The notes: generated by a model from the letters alone, not told the origin. A DNA stretch of 64,000 nucleotides from Vicingaceae bacterium (GCA_028245195.1 JAOKCF010000001.1:124001-188000), one strand, 5' to 3'; positions 9,506 through 18,252 are shown, counted from the stretch's first letter. Numbers and translations: made by a program.

Positions 9506-10066
9506 ATGAAAGACGAAAAAAGTTCAGTAGAAAATCACGAAGAACCGTTGGAGGACGTAATAGAAAACGAGGAAGCTGCGAACAAAGAAGACGCTAACCC
9601 AACTGAAGAACTAAGCGAAATTGAGAAGAAAGATATTGAAATTCAAGAGCTAAAAGACAAACACCTGCGCTTATATTCGGAATTTGACAACTTTAGACGA
9701 AGAACTCAAAAGGAAAAATTGGAGTTGTACAAAACCGCAGGCGAAGATATTTTTAAGGCACTTCTACCGGTGATGGATGATTTTGAACGTGCCAAAAAGT
9801 CAATGGAAGAGAGCCATGACTATGACAGTTTGAAAGTTGGTGTTGATTTAATTTACAGTAAGTTTTTACACCTATTTAAGTCAAACGATGTGGAACCAAT
9901 GACAGACCTTATAGGCAGTACTTTTGACAGTGAAATTCATGAAGCAATCACTCAGGTTCCTGCATCTAGCGAAGATTTGAAAGGAAAAGTAGTTGACTTA
10001 GTAGAACAAGGCTACACGTTAAAAGACAAGGTAATTCGTTTTGCTAAAGTAGTTGTAGGACAATAA
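9506..10066 (+). CDS. grpE: Nucleotide exchange factor GrpE
   Basis: GrpE accelerates ADP release from DnaK in the Hsp70 cycle. From the ATG at 9506 the protein has 186 residues: an acidic, disordered N-terminus, a long coiled-coil helix (IEKKDIEIQELKDKHLRLY, then EFDNFRRRTQKEK), and the beta domain ending EAITQVPASSEDLKGKVVD and GYTLKDKVIRFAKVVV. Both signature stretches are typical. Alternative in-frame starts exist upstream (ATG 9443, TTG 9428) but would add a hydrophobic stretch not expected for GrpE. It lies 9 nt before dnaJ, forming a grpE-dnaJ operon. dnaK is not in the window. Confidence 0.95.
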   Translation: MKDEKSSVENHEEPLEDVIENEEAANKEDANPTEELSEIEKKDIEIQELKDKHLRLYSEFDNFRRRTQKEKLELYKTAGEDIFKALLPVMDDFERAKKSMEESHDYDSLKVGVDLIYSKFLHLFKSNDVEPMTDLIGSTFDSEIHEAITQVPASSEDLKGKVVDLVEQGYTLKDKVIRFAKVVVGQ

Positions 10067-10075
10067 AACTTAGTC

Positions 10076-11221
10076 ATGGCTAAAAGAGATTATTACGAAG
10101 TATTAGGAATTGAAAAAAGCGCATCGGCTCAGGAAGTAAAAAAAGCATATCGAAAGCTTGCTTTAAAATATCATCCAGACAAAAATCCTGACGATAAGGG
10201 CGCGGAAGATAAATTTAAGGAAGCAGCAGAAGCTTACGAGGTCTTAAGTAACGAAGAAAAGAAAGCAAAATACGACCGTTTTGGCCATGCAGGTATGGGC
10301 GGCGGCTTTGGCGGCGGAGGAGGAGGAATGAATATGGATGACATATTCTCTCAATTTGGTGATATTTTCGGCGGAGGCGGCTTCGGCGGTTTTGGAGGCG
10401 GCGGAGGTCGTGGAAGTCGAAGAGTCAAACGAGGAAGTAACATTCGTGTGAAAGTAAAAATGACTCTAGCAGATGTGGTTAACGGAGTTGAGAAAAAAAT
10501 TAAGGTCAAAAAATTTGTAAGTTGCAAACCTTGTTCAGGTTCTGGAGCTGAAGGTGGCTCTGGAGGTTTTACTACCTGCGACACATGTAAAGGTGCAGGA
10601 CAAGTAAATAGAGTCACGAATACCTTTTTAGGACAGATGCAAACCGCATCAACTTGCCCTACTTGTGGAGGGGATGGTAAAATAATTACCAATAAATGTA
10701 ATTCTTGTCATGGGGACGGAATTGTGAAAGACGATGACACTATTGAATTAAAAATTCCTGCAGGTGTTGAAGATGGAATGCAGTTATCTGTTTCTGGGAA
10801 AGGAAACATGGGCGCCCGTAATGGTGTTGCCGGAGATCTAATTGTTGCCATTGAAGAAGAGGAGCACGAAGTGTTAAAAAGAGACGGAAACAACATCTTA
10901 TTTGACTTATACATCCCATTTCCAGATGCAATTTTAGGAACAGACGTTGCCGTTCCAACCGTAAATGGAAAAGCGAAAATCAAAATAGAACCGGGCACAC
11001 AAGGTGGCAAGGTATTGAGATTAAGAAATAAAGGTATCCCTGAAGTAAACGGTTACAGAACTGGTGACCAAATGGTAAATGTTAATGTTTGGACGCCACA
11101 GACCCTTTCAAAAGAAGAAAAGGAAATGGTTGAAAAGATGAAAGACTCAGAAAATTTCGTCCCGAACCCAACAGAACAAGACAAGGGTTTCTTTGAACGA
11201 ATGAAAGATTATTTTAGATAA
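10076..11221 (+). CDS. dnaJ: Chaperone protein DnaJ (type I Hsp40)
   Basis: DnaJ delivers unfolded clients to DnaK and stimulates its ATPase. The 381 residues contain the full class I layout: J domain with the HPD triad (residues 33-35), a Gly/Phe-rich linker ([20 protein letters not shown] and a further Gly run), a zinc-finger domain with four CxxCxGxG-type repeats ([32 protein letters not shown]), and two C-terminal beta domains for substrate binding. It follows grpE by 9 nt and is closed by a hairpin shared with the convergent ykgJ-like gene. Several long opposite-strand ORFs here are shadows of its Gly-rich codons. Confidence 0.97.
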   Translation: MAKRDYYEVLGIEKSASAQEVKKAYRKLALKYHPDKNPDDKGAEDKFKEAAEAYEVLSNEEKKAKYDRFGHAGMGGGFGGGGGGMNMDDIFSQFGDIFGGGGFGGFGGGGGRGSRRVKRGSNIRVKVKMTLADVVNGVEKKIKVKKFVSCKPCSGSGAEGGSGGFTTCDTCKGAGQVNRVTNTFLGQMQTASTCPTCGGDGKIITNKCNSCHGDGIVKDDDTIELKIPAGVEDGMQLSVSGKGNMGARNGVAGDLIVAIEEEEHEVLKRDGNNILFDLYIPFPDAILGTDVAVPTVNGKAKIKIEPGTQGGKVLRLRNKGIPEVNGYRTGDQMVNVNVWTPQTLSKEEKEMVEKMKDSENFVPNPTEQDKGFFERMKDYFR

Positions 11222-11222
11222 C

Positions 11223-11251
11223 AAAAAATCTCGCTTAAAGCATGATTTTTT
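11223..11251. terminator. Bidirectional hairpin terminator between dnaJ and the YkgJ-like gene
   Basis: Outer arms AAAAAATC (11223-11230) and GATTTTTT (11244-11251) enclose an inner GCTT/AAGC pair (11233-11236 and 11238-11241). It sits directly after the dnaJ stop and touches the stop of the convergent gene, with A-runs and T-runs on both sides, so it can serve both transcripts. Confidence 0.7.
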
Positions 11252-11732
11252 ATTTCATCATTTTGGCCACCAAATCAGCTACTGCCGGACACAATCGTGT
11301 ATTCTTTGAAGTAATATCTAAAATTTGATGCATCCGCTTGCGGTTCGTATGAGGAAATTCTCTGCATGCTTTTGGTCGAGATTCATACGCCATGCATTTA
11401 TTGTCTTCCTGTAAAAATGGACATGGAGAAGATTTAAATACCTGATCTCCATCTTCATCCGTCTTCAAATATTCGTTATAAAATGTTGCAGGTTTCATTT
11501 TAAAATGAGCCGCCATGCGTTCCACATCTTTATCGTAAAAAATAGGAGATGTTGTTTTACAGCAATTTGCACAGTCTAAACAATCAATGTTTTGAAACGC
11601 CTCATCATGTAATTCGTGAAAAGTGTCATCTAAATTTTTTGGCGGTCGTTTCCCAAGTTTTGTTAGGTACTTGTTTATATCCTTTCGATTAGACTTCGCT
11701 TGCTCTATTTTTTCTTTTAACTCAGACTTCAT
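11250..11732 (-). CDS. YkgJ-family cysteine cluster protein
   Basis: A 160-residue protein of the YkgJ/Fe-S oxidoreductase-like family (CxxCxxCC), thought to bind a metal or an iron-sulfur/zinc cluster; the reaction is unknown. Visible cysteines are CLDCANCC near residues 54-61, then CPFLQEDNKC, then RPKACREFP, matching the family pattern of an N-terminal cluster plus later Cys pairs. The N-terminal 30 residues are charged and helical. There is no signal peptide. It is convergent with dnaJ and shares its terminator; 82 nt separate it from the upstream mnmD-like gene on the same strand. Confidence 0.85.
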   Translation of the reverse strand: MKSELKEKIEQAKSNRKDINKYLTKLGKRPPKNLDDTFHELHDEAFQNIDCLDCANCCKTTSPIFYDKDVERMAAHFKMKPATFYNEYLKTDEDGDQVFKSSPCPFLQEDNKCMAYESRPKACREFPHTNRKRMHQILDITSKNTRLCPAVADLVAKMMK

Positions 11733-11814
11733 TCTTGAATATTGAAGGTAAAAATATTATGTTTTAGATTATAATACAGTAATGTATATCAATAATCCCA
11801 ATTAGTTCCTTAGC

Positions 11815-12483
11815 TCATTCATCTTTCCAAGCTCTGCACATTTCTCGCTTCCCTCCTTCTGGTCCTTTTAACTTCTCAACTCTAAAGCCTATCGCTTGCA
11901 GCCTTCGCCGGATAACTCCTTTCACACAATACGTTACCAAAATACCTTCTGGCTTCAACGCATCAAACATTTTTTGAAATATTTCTTCTGTCCACATCTC
12001 TTCTTGTTTCTCTGGAGCAAAAGCATCAAAATAAACAACATCAAAAAATTCTGCATGCAGTTTCAAATTAATTAACTTAGAGTAAAATTTAGTGAGCTTA
12101 AAGTTACTTTGAAGTAAATTTTCATTTTCCCATGAAGCGGCATGAATCTTTAAAAATAGTCCATGGTCCATCTCTAATAGACTTGAAAAATTAATAAACT
12201 CCAGCTCCTCTTCCTGAATTGGGAATGCTTCTATTGCATGATAATTTATCTTAAGCTGATGATCTTTTGCGGCCTTTAGAGTTGTCATCACATTTAAACC
12301 TGTGCCCATTCCTACTTCAAAAACTAAAATTTCCTCTTGACCCGATTTTGGCAACAAACCATTTTTAATAAATATGTGGTTGGACTCTACTATTGCTCCA
12401 TGTTTCGAGTGATAGTGTTCGTCCATTTCTTCAAGGTAAATGGAAGTAGAACCATCTGTTGTTTCAATAAATTTTCGCTTCAC
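11815..12483 (-). CDS. mnmD: MnmD-like tRNA 5-methylaminomethyl-2-thiouridine methyltransferase
   Basis: Predicted SAM-dependent methyltransferase that converts nm5(s2)U34 of tRNA to mnm5(s2)U, equivalent to the N-terminal domain of bifunctional MnmC. The 222-residue protein contains the family-specific TTDGSTSIYLEEMDEHYHS and KHGAIVESNHIF stretches, a SAM-binding EVGMGTGLN loop, the catalytic-region DVVYFDAFAPEKQEEMW, and a C-terminal GPEGGKREMCRAWK. The start is GTG (complement of 12481-12483); the next ATG would cut into the conserved N-terminus, so GTG is preferred. There is no FAD domain, so it is the stand-alone form. A perfect TAnnTTTG element lies 21 nt upstream. Confidence 0.85.
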   Translation of the reverse strand: MKRKFIETTDGSTSIYLEEMDEHYHSKHGAIVESNHIFIKNGLLPKSGQEEILVFEVGMGTGLNVMTTLKAAKDHQLKINYHAIEAFPIQEEELEFINFSSLLEMDHGLFLKIHAASWENENLLQSNFKLTKFYSKLINLKLHAEFFDVVYFDAFAPEKQEEMWTEEIFQKMFDALKPEGILVTYCVKGVIRRRLQAIGFRVEKLKGPEGGKREMCRAWKDE

Positions 12484-12504
12484 TTAACAATAATTTTAGT
12501 AGCA

Positions 12505-12512
12505 CAAAAATA
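12505..12512 (-). promoter_or_regulatory. Putative -7 element of the mnmD-like gene
   Basis: On the minus strand this reads TATTTTTG, a perfect TAnnTTTG. It lies 21 nt before the GTG start, leaving a short leader. It is back to back with the element at 12561-12568 of the divergent thioredoxin-fold gene. No convincing upstream TTTG element at the usual distance was seen. Confidence 0.4.
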
Positions 12513-12560
12513 CCTTTTCAAACTGTCGGTCTGGTTACCTTTTATCTGGAAGTTGAAGCT

Positions 12561-12568
12561 TAATTTTG
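12561..12568 (+). promoter_or_regulatory. Putative -7 element of the thioredoxin-fold gene
   Basis: TAATTTTG matches TAnnTTTG exactly and lies 13 nt before the ATG at 12582. The A-rich sequence between the two (GGAAAAAATATTTT) could hold the transcription start and a weak ribosome binding site. Confidence 0.4.
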
Positions 12569-12581
12569 GAAAAAATATTTT

Positions 12582-13202
12582 ATGCTAGCACCAACCGATT
12601 CAATTATTACAAAAGCAGTACTCGATTCAGCAATGAGCTACGATACCTACATGAGTTTATTGATTGATCTTATGGCAGAAGAGAAGACAACTGGAAACGA
12701 CCAAAGCGAGTCAATGGTTGGATACAGGAAAATGAACGTGCAACGAATGAAACGTTTAAATAAAAACATTCAACTGCAACCGGAACTTCTGCAGGTTCTT
12801 AAAGGCTTTAACAGAAAAGTAACATTTTTAGTTATCACTGAAGGTTGGTGTGGAGATGCTGCCCAAAACGTACCTGTATTCAATAAACTGCTGGAATACA
12901 CGAATAAAATTGATCTCAAACTTATTTTACGAGATGAAAACCTCAAAGTAATGGATGCCTTTTTAACCAGTGGCGGCCGTTCCATTCCCAAACTGATTGC
13001 TTTAGATTCTGCAACCCTAGAATTACTTGGATCTTGGGGACCTAGACCTGAAGCCGCTCAGTTTATGGTAACGGAATTCAAGAAAATCGATAATGGGGAC
13101 TACAGTGAGTTCGTAAAAGAAGTACAATTATGGTATGCGAGAGATAAAACGTTCTCCATGCAAAACGAATTAGTCGATTTACTGAAAGCTTGGAATAAGT
13201 AA
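12582..13202 (+). CDS. Thioredoxin-family protein with a single active-site Cys
   Basis: A 206-residue cytoplasmic protein resembling the Thioredoxin_9 family: an N-terminal helical region followed by a thioredoxin fold with FLVITEGWCGDAA (Cys90) where classical thioredoxins have WCGPC, and the cis-Pro turn SGGRSIPKLIALD. Only one cysteine is present in the motif (WCGDA), so ordinary dithiol exchange is unlikely; monothiol chemistry or a non-redox role is possible. The length and the absence of a signal peptide fit the family. It is divergent from mnmD and stands alone. The function is not known. Confidence 0.75.
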   Translation: MLAPTDSIITKAVLDSAMSYDTYMSLLIDLMAEEKTTGNDQSESMVGYRKMNVQRMKRLNKNIQLQPELLQVLKGFNRKVTFLVITEGWCGDAAQNVPVFNKLLEYTNKIDLKLILRDENLKVMDAFLTSGGRSIPKLIALDSATLELLGSWGPRPEAAQFMVTEFKKIDNGDYSEFVKEVQLWYARDKTFSMQNELVDLLKAWNK

Positions 13203-13235
13203 GACAATATTTCAAGCTTTCATCGTTTGTAGGCA

Positions 13236-13243
13236 TATATTTG
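13236..13243 (+). promoter_or_regulatory. Putative -7 element of the beta-helix lipoprotein gene
   Basis: TATATTTG matches TAnnTTTG exactly and is followed after 5 nt (CACCT) by the ATG at 13249. The geometry predicts a leaderless or nearly leaderless mRNA. A TTTG at 13226-13229 is too close to be the upstream element. Confidence 0.5.
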
Positions 13244-13248
13244 CACCT

Positions 13249-14718
13249 ATGAAAATTGGACGGTTTCTTCTTTTAGTTCTTATTGTGAGTGTTGTTTTCT
13301 CTTGCAGAAAAGACAATGATTTTATAGAAGACAATAATGCAAAACTTGAGTTTTCTGCTGAATCCATCTCATTTGACACGGTATTTACTACCATTGGCTC
13401 AGTTACAAAAAACTTCAGAATTTATAATCCACATAACCAGGCGATTAAAATTAGTTCAATTCGACTAAATGGAAGCACGAACTCTAACTTTAGAATAAAC
13501 ATAGACGGGCTATCAGGGAACAATTTCCAAAACCTTGAAATTCCTCCAAAAGATAGTTTGTTTGCATTTATAGAGGTTACCATTGACCCCAACAATACCT
13601 TGAACCCATTTATTATAGAGGACTTTATTGAGTTCAACACCAACGGTAATCAACAAAAAATTATATTAACTGCTTGGGGCCAAAATGCCATTTATTACAC
13701 CCCCACATCATTCAATAGAGGACTTCCAGACTTTACTTGTTTAACAGGCCCTTGCAGTGATGCAGTGCCTCCTGTTGATGTAACTTGGACCGATAGCTTG
13801 CCTATAGTAGTTTATGGCTTCATAGCTATTGATACTTTGGATAAATTAACCATAGAAGCAGGCACCAAAATTCACTTTCACAACGGTGGTGGAATGTGGG
13901 TGTATCGAGGAGGAGAACTAGATGTGAATGGCACAAGAGAAAAACCAGTCATTTTCAGAGGAGATCGATTGGAACCAGGATTTGACGACGTTCCTGGTCA
14001 ATGGGATCGAATTTGGATCAATGAGGGAGCAATCAATGATATCAATTACGCCATCGTTCAAAATGCCTTTGTCGGAATACAAGCAGAAGCGCTGTTTTTA
14101 AATGGAAACCCAACCCAACTAGGAAATCTGAATTTAAGAAATACCATCATTAAGAATTGCTCAGGAATCGGATTACTTACCGCTTACTTTAATGTTCTTG
14201 CTGAAAATACAGTCATTTCCAACTGTAGAGAATACAATGCAGTAATACAATCTTTAGGAAATTGGAGGTTCGACCATTGCACTTTTGTTAATTATGCGGA
14301 AGGAGGAGGGAGAGAAATGCCCTCTGTTTTTATTAAAAACAATTATACGGTAAGTTCTACCATTTTTGTGGACACTCCAAATGTGGCAATCCGAAATTCC
14401 ATTGTATATGGCTCAATTGAGTCAGAGTTTAATATTGAGGTTATTAACAATGGCAGCACGAACGTAAATGTTTTAAACTCGATTTTAAAAACCGACGAAA
14501 ATACTTCGAATGCCAATAGATATTTGAATATCTTAAAAAACCCACCAAACGAAATTTTTAACGATGCAGATGGTGGAGACTTTGAACTATATGACAATTC
14601 AAGAGCTAGAAATATTGGAAATGTTACAATTGGAAATAGTATATCCCTAGACCTGAAAGGAAATTCCCGCCCATCATCAGATGGCCTTCCAGATGTGGGT
14701 GCTTACGAGTTTCAGTAA
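13249..14718 (+). CDS. Surface or outer-membrane lipoprotein with parallel beta-helix repeats
   Basis: A 489-residue lipoprotein of unknown function. The signal MKIGRFLLLVLIVSVVFSC ends in a lipobox with Cys19; the RKD that follows lacks the acidic stretch of a clear lipoprotein surface-export signal. The first part (about 30-150) is a beta-rich domain with a KNFRIYNPHNQAIKISSIRL stretch. The middle and C-terminus form a right-handed beta-helix-like region with repeated N/I-rich rungs (INYAIVQNAFVGIQ, NLRNTIIKNCSGIG, NVLNSILKT), ending in the typical LDLKGNSRPSSDGLPDVGAY. Such proteins often bind or process polysaccharide. It ends 4 nt from the convergent LuxC-like gene. Confidence 0.75.
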   Translation: MKIGRFLLLVLIVSVVFSCRKDNDFIEDNNAKLEFSAESISFDTVFTTIGSVTKNFRIYNPHNQAIKISSIRLNGSTNSNFRINIDGLSGNNFQNLEIPPKDSLFAFIEVTIDPNNTLNPFIIEDFIEFNTNGNQQKIILTAWGQNAIYYTPTSFNRGLPDFTCLTGPCSDAVPPVDVTWTDSLPIVVYGFIAIDTLDKLTIEAGTKIHFHNGGGMWVYRGGELDVNGTREKPVIFRGDRLEPGFDDVPGQWDRIWINEGAINDINYAIVQNAFVGIQAEALFLNGNPTQLGNLNLRNTIIKNCSGIGLLTAYFNVLAENTVISNCREYNAVIQSLGNWRFDHCTFVNYAEGGGREMPSVFIKNNYTVSSTIFVDTPNVAIRNSIVYGSIESEFNIEVINNGSTNVNVLNSILKTDENTSNANRYLNILKNPPNEIFNDADGGDFELYDNSRARNIGNVTIGNSISLDLKGNSRPSSDGLPDVGAYEFQ

Positions 14719-14722
14719 TTCC

Positions 14723-15778
14723 TTAATTCAACAAAAATTCGATGGTATCAACTCCGTCAGCATAGTCCCATAATTCGGGAGATTGAGCTGCACCAAATGG
14801 CACCCTTTGCGGTAAGGCTGCATTTGAAACAACACATTGTAATTCGTCTTTTCGATCTTCAATGATAGACTTTACTTCCTCAATGGTGTCGTAAAATTCA
14901 TAAAACAATACTCCTACTGGAGAATGGATTCCCTCATCCTCTTTCATCAATAGAAACCCATTCTCTATCAGTTCTATTTTGTTTAGCAGGTACACAGCTT
15001 TGTTGTAATCGTAGTTATTGGCGTATTTATTATGATTGGCTATCTCTTGATAGTGAAAAAGGGCCTTAAATACATCATCTAAGTTGTAGCCTTGGGGAAG
15101 ATAGAGTTTTGTCACATTTCGGCATCCCAATCCAAAATGTCTAAAAATATCATGACTCAAACCATTTAACTCCTCTTCACTCTCGTCGCCAATTAAAACG
15201 GCAATAGAAGTTCTATTCTTGCGAATAATTCGTTTTTTGTCTTTAAAGTAATAGTCAAAATATCGAGCAGAATTATCGCTTCCTGTTGCTATTAAGCAAT
15301 CTACATCATTTAATCGTTCTACTAATTGAACCTGCTCAGGATTTGGTATCAATTTTTGAATTACCTTCAACACAAACATCATTAAACTTCTATCTTTGGA
15401 AGAGACCTTCGCGTGTAACACGTTCCCACTTATAATTACTGACAACGCATCGTGCAAACCGACCAATGGAAGATTTCCTGCCATGATCACACCTACCTTT
15501 GTATTCTTATTTGATTCTAAATCATAATGAGATAGCCATCTTTCTACTTTATCATGTTCCAGAGCGTTAGCCCAAGCTTGATAAACCGCCATTACAGAGT
15601 CTTTTGTAAACCACCCATTTTCACTATGAACTACTTCTACCAACTCTGCAGCAATTGCTATCTCGTTTTTAAGCTCCTTATTCTTCGGAATGTGGTCATT
15701 GTCTTTGTAATAAAGTAAAGTGTCATTAAAGAATTCTCCTAACGCAATAAGAGTTGATTTTTTAGTCTCTGAATTCAT
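14723..15778 (-). CDS. LuxC-like acyl-CoA reductase (aldehyde dehydrogenase fold)
   Basis: A 351-residue protein of the acyl-CoA reductase (LuxC) family as found in Bacteroidota; such enzymes reduce acyl-CoA or acyl carriers to aldehydes with NADPH. It contains the VGVIMAGNLPLVGLHDALSV cofactor region, IATGSDNSARYFDYYF, and the HFGLGCRNVTKLYLP motif holding the likely catalytic Cys, followed by IHSPVGVLFYEFYD. There is no signal peptide. It is shorter than the bioluminescence LuxC. It is divergent from a dicluster ferredoxin, with a dyad between them, suggesting a shared control. The substrate in this organism is not known. Confidence 0.8.
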   Translation of the reverse strand: MNSETKKSTLIALGEFFNDTLLYYKDNDHIPKNKELKNEIAIAAELVEVVHSENGWFTKDSVMAVYQAWANALEHDKVERWLSHYDLESNKNTKVGVIMAGNLPLVGLHDALSVIISGNVLHAKVSSKDRSLMMFVLKVIQKLIPNPEQVQLVERLNDVDCLIATGSDNSARYFDYYFKDKKRIIRKNRTSIAVLIGDESEEELNGLSHDIFRHFGLGCRNVTKLYLPQGYNLDDVFKALFHYQEIANHNKYANNYDYNKAVYLLNKIELIENGFLLMKEDEGIHSPVGVLFYEFYDTIEEVKSIIEDRKDELQCVVSNAALPQRVPFGAAQSPELWDYADGVDTIEFLLN

Positions 15779-15814
15779 GTCTATATTGTACTTAAAACGT
15801 TAATTTTACACTAG

Positions 15815-15859
15815 AATTTGAACCAATTGATTTAATCATTGGTTTCGATTCAAAATTAC
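15815..15859. promoter_or_regulatory. Nested dyad between the divergent LuxC-like and ferredoxin genes
   Basis: An inner inverted repeat AACCAAT (15821-15827) / ATTGGTT (15838-15844), with GATT/AATC also paired inside, is surrounded by outer arms with AATTTGAA on the left and TTCAAAATT on the right. It lies in the 100-bp gap between the two divergent starts, the expected position for an operator acting on both genes. Confidence 0.4.
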
Positions 15860-15878
15860 AAACATAAAATAGACCTCG

Positions 15879-16226
15879 ATGGCAATTATTATTACAGACG
15901 AATGTATTAACTGCGGAGCTTGCGAGCCGGAATGTCCAAACAATGCTATTTACGAAGGTGGTGAAGAGTGGAGATTTTCTGATGGAACAGGAGTTTCAAA
16001 TGACTATAAAACAAGAACGGGAGATGTAATTGGCGCCGATTTAGTGAACGAACCTGTAAGCCTAGACTATTATTATATCGTACCTGACAAGTGCACGGAG
16101 TGCGTAGGGTTTCACGACGAGCCACAATGTGCCGCTGTTTGTCCTGTTGATTGTTGCGTTGATGATCCAGACGTACGAGAAACAAAAGAAGAACTATTGT
16201 CTAAAAAAGAAGCGCTACACATTTAG
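15879..16226 (+). CDS. 2[4Fe-4S] ferredoxin, YfhL/Allochromatium type
   Basis: A 115-residue electron carrier with two [4Fe-4S] clusters. The first motif is CINCGACEPECP (Cys9, 12, 15, 19). The second is CTECVGFHDEPQCAAVCP with the longer spacing between its second and third Cys that marks the Alvin-type ferredoxins; a further Cys pair (DCC) follows. A 45-residue insertion lies between the two motifs. There is no signal peptide, so it is cytoplasmic. It is divergent from the LuxC-like reductase across 100 bp with a shared dyad, so it may supply or accept electrons in the same pathway; that link is inferred from position only. Confidence 0.93.
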   Translation: MAIIITDECINCGACEPECPNNAIYEGGEEWRFSDGTGVSNDYKTRTGDVIGADLVNEPVSLDYYYIVPDKCTECVGFHDEPQCAAVCPVDCCVDDPDVRETKEELLSKKEALHI

Positions 16227-16281
16227 TATCCTACTTTAATACGATTTCGGTTCAATTGTTGTTTTATATCCACTAACATTC

Positions 16282-16289
16282 TAACTTTA
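16282..16289 (+). promoter_or_regulatory. Imperfect -7 element before the gene at 16295
   Basis: TAACTTTA differs from TAnnTTTG by the last base. As at 13236 and 31660, exactly 5 nt separate it from the ATG (16295), which is why it is listed despite the mismatch. Confidence 0.35.
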
Positions 16290-16294
16290 CGAAT

Positions 16295-17305
16295 ATGCGG
16301 ATTCTACCAACAATTGCACTTTTTTTTTGCACCCTACTTCATTTATCAGCACAAACAGACGATTATAAGCAAAAAGGAAATCAAGACATTGATCAAGATC
16401 GAATAGAAAGCTTGGCTTTTGCTGTGTTGCAAGAGTTTCCTAAAGTTGAGAAGGATAGTATCAACGCATTACTTAAAAAAGAATTATCTCGCAGCTTAGC
16501 TAAAGAAAACGCATTCCGATATTCGTTTGATCGAGTAAAGAGTCTTAGTATTTTAACCTTGCCAGATTCTGCTTTTAGAATTTTTAATTGGGAAGTATCT
16601 TATCTCGATGGAAGCAATAAATACGAATGTTTGCTGCTAAAAAAACTTGGAAGCGAGTCTACTTTAGAGGCTCTTCAGCCGTTAGACTCCGTTTTTGAGC
16701 GAGAAGAATTAGAAAATAAGCAATTAGGAAAATCGAATTGGTTACCAGCACTTTACTATAAAATAGTTCCAGTAAAAAGTCGTTTTCAAACATTTTACAC
16801 GCTCCTAGCTTGGGATGGGAACGACCTACTAACCAATAAGAAATACATAGAAGTCTTGTGGTTTGACAAAAGCGGTGAGACTCATTTTGGTGCCCCTATT
16901 TTTAGAGATAACAGAGCTGTAAAATCTAGGATAATTTTTGAATTTGGCGGTCAAAATGCAATGAACTTAAATTTTGAAGAAGAGCTAGAACGTATATCTT
17001 TTAGCCATTTAGCACCCCCTAGCTCAAATTTAGAAGGAATTTACGAATACTACGGTGCCGATATCACTTTCGATGCCTATCAATGGAAAGGAAATTATTG
17101 GCAACTGATCAATGAGGTTATTCCAGCATGGGCCGACCCAAAGGGAAGAACTGAAACAAGCGTTTCAAAAAAGACATTTGAAAAGGAAGACGTTGCTAAT
17201 CCTAATGCTGCTTCAAAAATTCTAAAAGAATCAGAAAAGATGAAGAGGGTAGCTGATGAAAAATTAAAAGAAGAAGCTGAACAACTTAAAGCAGTTCCTC
17301 AATAA
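16295..17305 (+). CDS. Exported protein of unknown function
   Basis: A 336-residue protein with a cleavable signal peptide (MRILPTIALFFCTLLHLSAQ, cleavage likely after SAQ). The mature part has a soluble, mixed alpha/beta composition, including NWLPALYYKIVPVKSRFQTF and YTLLAWDGNDLLTNKKYIEV in adjoining stretches, and a Lys/Glu-rich C-terminal tail predicted as a helix. The 'LLAWDGN ... K.IEVL.F ... G.PIF' pattern resembles proteins repeatedly found in Bacteroidota, but no named domain is recognised. Its 3' end overlaps the convergent moxR gene by 20 nt. A periplasmic location is likely; no function is proposed. Confidence 0.75.
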   Translation: MRILPTIALFFCTLLHLSAQTDDYKQKGNQDIDQDRIESLAFAVLQEFPKVEKDSINALLKKELSRSLAKENAFRYSFDRVKSLSILTLPDSAFRIFNWEVSYLDGSNKYECLLLKKLGSESTLEALQPLDSVFEREELENKQLGKSNWLPALYYKIVPVKSRFQTFYTLLAWDGNDLLTNKKYIEVLWFDKSGETHFGAPIFRDNRAVKSRIIFEFGGQNAMNLNFEEELERISFSHLAPPSSNLEGIYEYYGADITFDAYQWKGNYWQLINEVIPAWADPKGRTETSVSKKTFEKEDVANPNAASKILKESEKMKRVADEKLKEEAEQLKAVPQ

Positions 17306-18251
17306 TTCTTTCTATAGAGTAACCTTCTGCCTCAGCCTTATAGTTTCTAACTATTCTATGACGAAGTATTGGCTCTGCAACAGCCTTCACATCTTCAATG
17401 TCAGGAGAATATTTTCCGTTAATTACAGCATGGCACTTTGCTCCTGCAACCAAAAATTGAGAGGCTCTTGGTCCAGCTCCCCAACTTAAAAAATCATTCA
17501 CCATCTGCGGAGAATGAGCTGTATTTGGCCTTGTACTAGCGGCTAATTTAACAGCATACTCCAAAACATTATCAGGAACAGGTATTTTACGAATCAATTG
17601 TTGGAAATACATAATTTCTTCCCCATTCATAACATTATTCACAGAAGCCGTGAAATTGGTCGTGGTAGATTTTACGATATTCACTTCATCCTCTAAATTG
17701 GGATAGTCTAACCAAATATTAAACATAAATCGGTCTAACTGTGCTTCAGGTAAAGGGTAAGTTCCTTCTTGTTCTATTGGGTTTTGAGTTGCCAAAACAA
17801 AAAACGGCTTTGGTAATTCATACGTTTTACCGGCAGTGGTTATTTTCTTCTCTTGCATGGCTTCCAATAAAGCCGATTGTGTTTTGGGAGGAGTTCTGTT
17901 GATCTCATCCGCTAAAATCAAATTAGAAAAAAGTGGACCAGGTATGAATTTAAAACTTCTTGATTCACCCAAGATCTCTGATCCGATAATATCCGAAGGC
18001 ATTAAATCGGGAGTAAATTGAATTCGATTAAAACTTAACCCTAAAGCTTCTGAAACCGTATTAACTAGCAGTGTTTTTGCTAATCCCGGTACTCCAACAA
18101 GTAAACAGTGACCGTTGCTGAAAATTGAAATCAATAAATTTTTAACTACGTCCTTTTGACCTACAATCACTTTACCAATTTCTTGACTCAACTCATTGTA
18201 TTTCTGAACTAAAGCGTCAACCGCTTCTGCATCTGAATTATATTGTTTCAT
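17286..18251 (-). CDS. moxR: MoxR-family AAA+ ATPase
   Basis: A 321-residue AAA+ ATPase of the MoxR group, chaperone-like proteins that mature metal or von Willebrand-domain protein complexes. Walker A is GVPGLAKTLLV, Walker B LILADEINRTPPKTQSALLEAM, sensor 1 FFVLATQNPIEQEGTYPLPE, and the arginine-finger/lid region AQLDRFMFNIWLDYP. The C-terminal lid domain ends SIERIIEELL. It starts 1 nt after the SurA-like gene stop and is the last gene of the apparent guaB operon. The usual DUF58 and VWA partners are not in the window, so its client is unclear. Confidence 0.93.
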   Translation of the reverse strand: MKQYNSDAEAVDALVQKYNELSQEIGKVIVGQKDVVKNLLISIFSNGHCLLVGVPGLAKTLLVNTVSEALGLSFNRIQFTPDLMPSDIIGSEILGESRSFKFIPGPLFSNLILADEINRTPPKTQSALLEAMQEKKITTAGKTYELPKPFFVLATQNPIEQEGTYPLPEAQLDRFMFNIWLDYPNLEDEVNIVKSTTTNFTASVNNVMNGEEIMYFQQLIRKIPVPDNVLEYAVKLAASTRPNTAHSPQMVNDFLSWGAGPRASQFLVAGAKCHAVINGKYSPDIEDVKAVAEPILRHRIVRNYKAEAEGYSIERIIEELL

Positions 18252-18252
18252 A

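Noticed and set aside
10351-11010. Several long minus-strand ORFs in dnaJ
   Set aside because: They arise from the Gly/Pro complement of the Gly-rich and zinc-finger codons of dnaJ.
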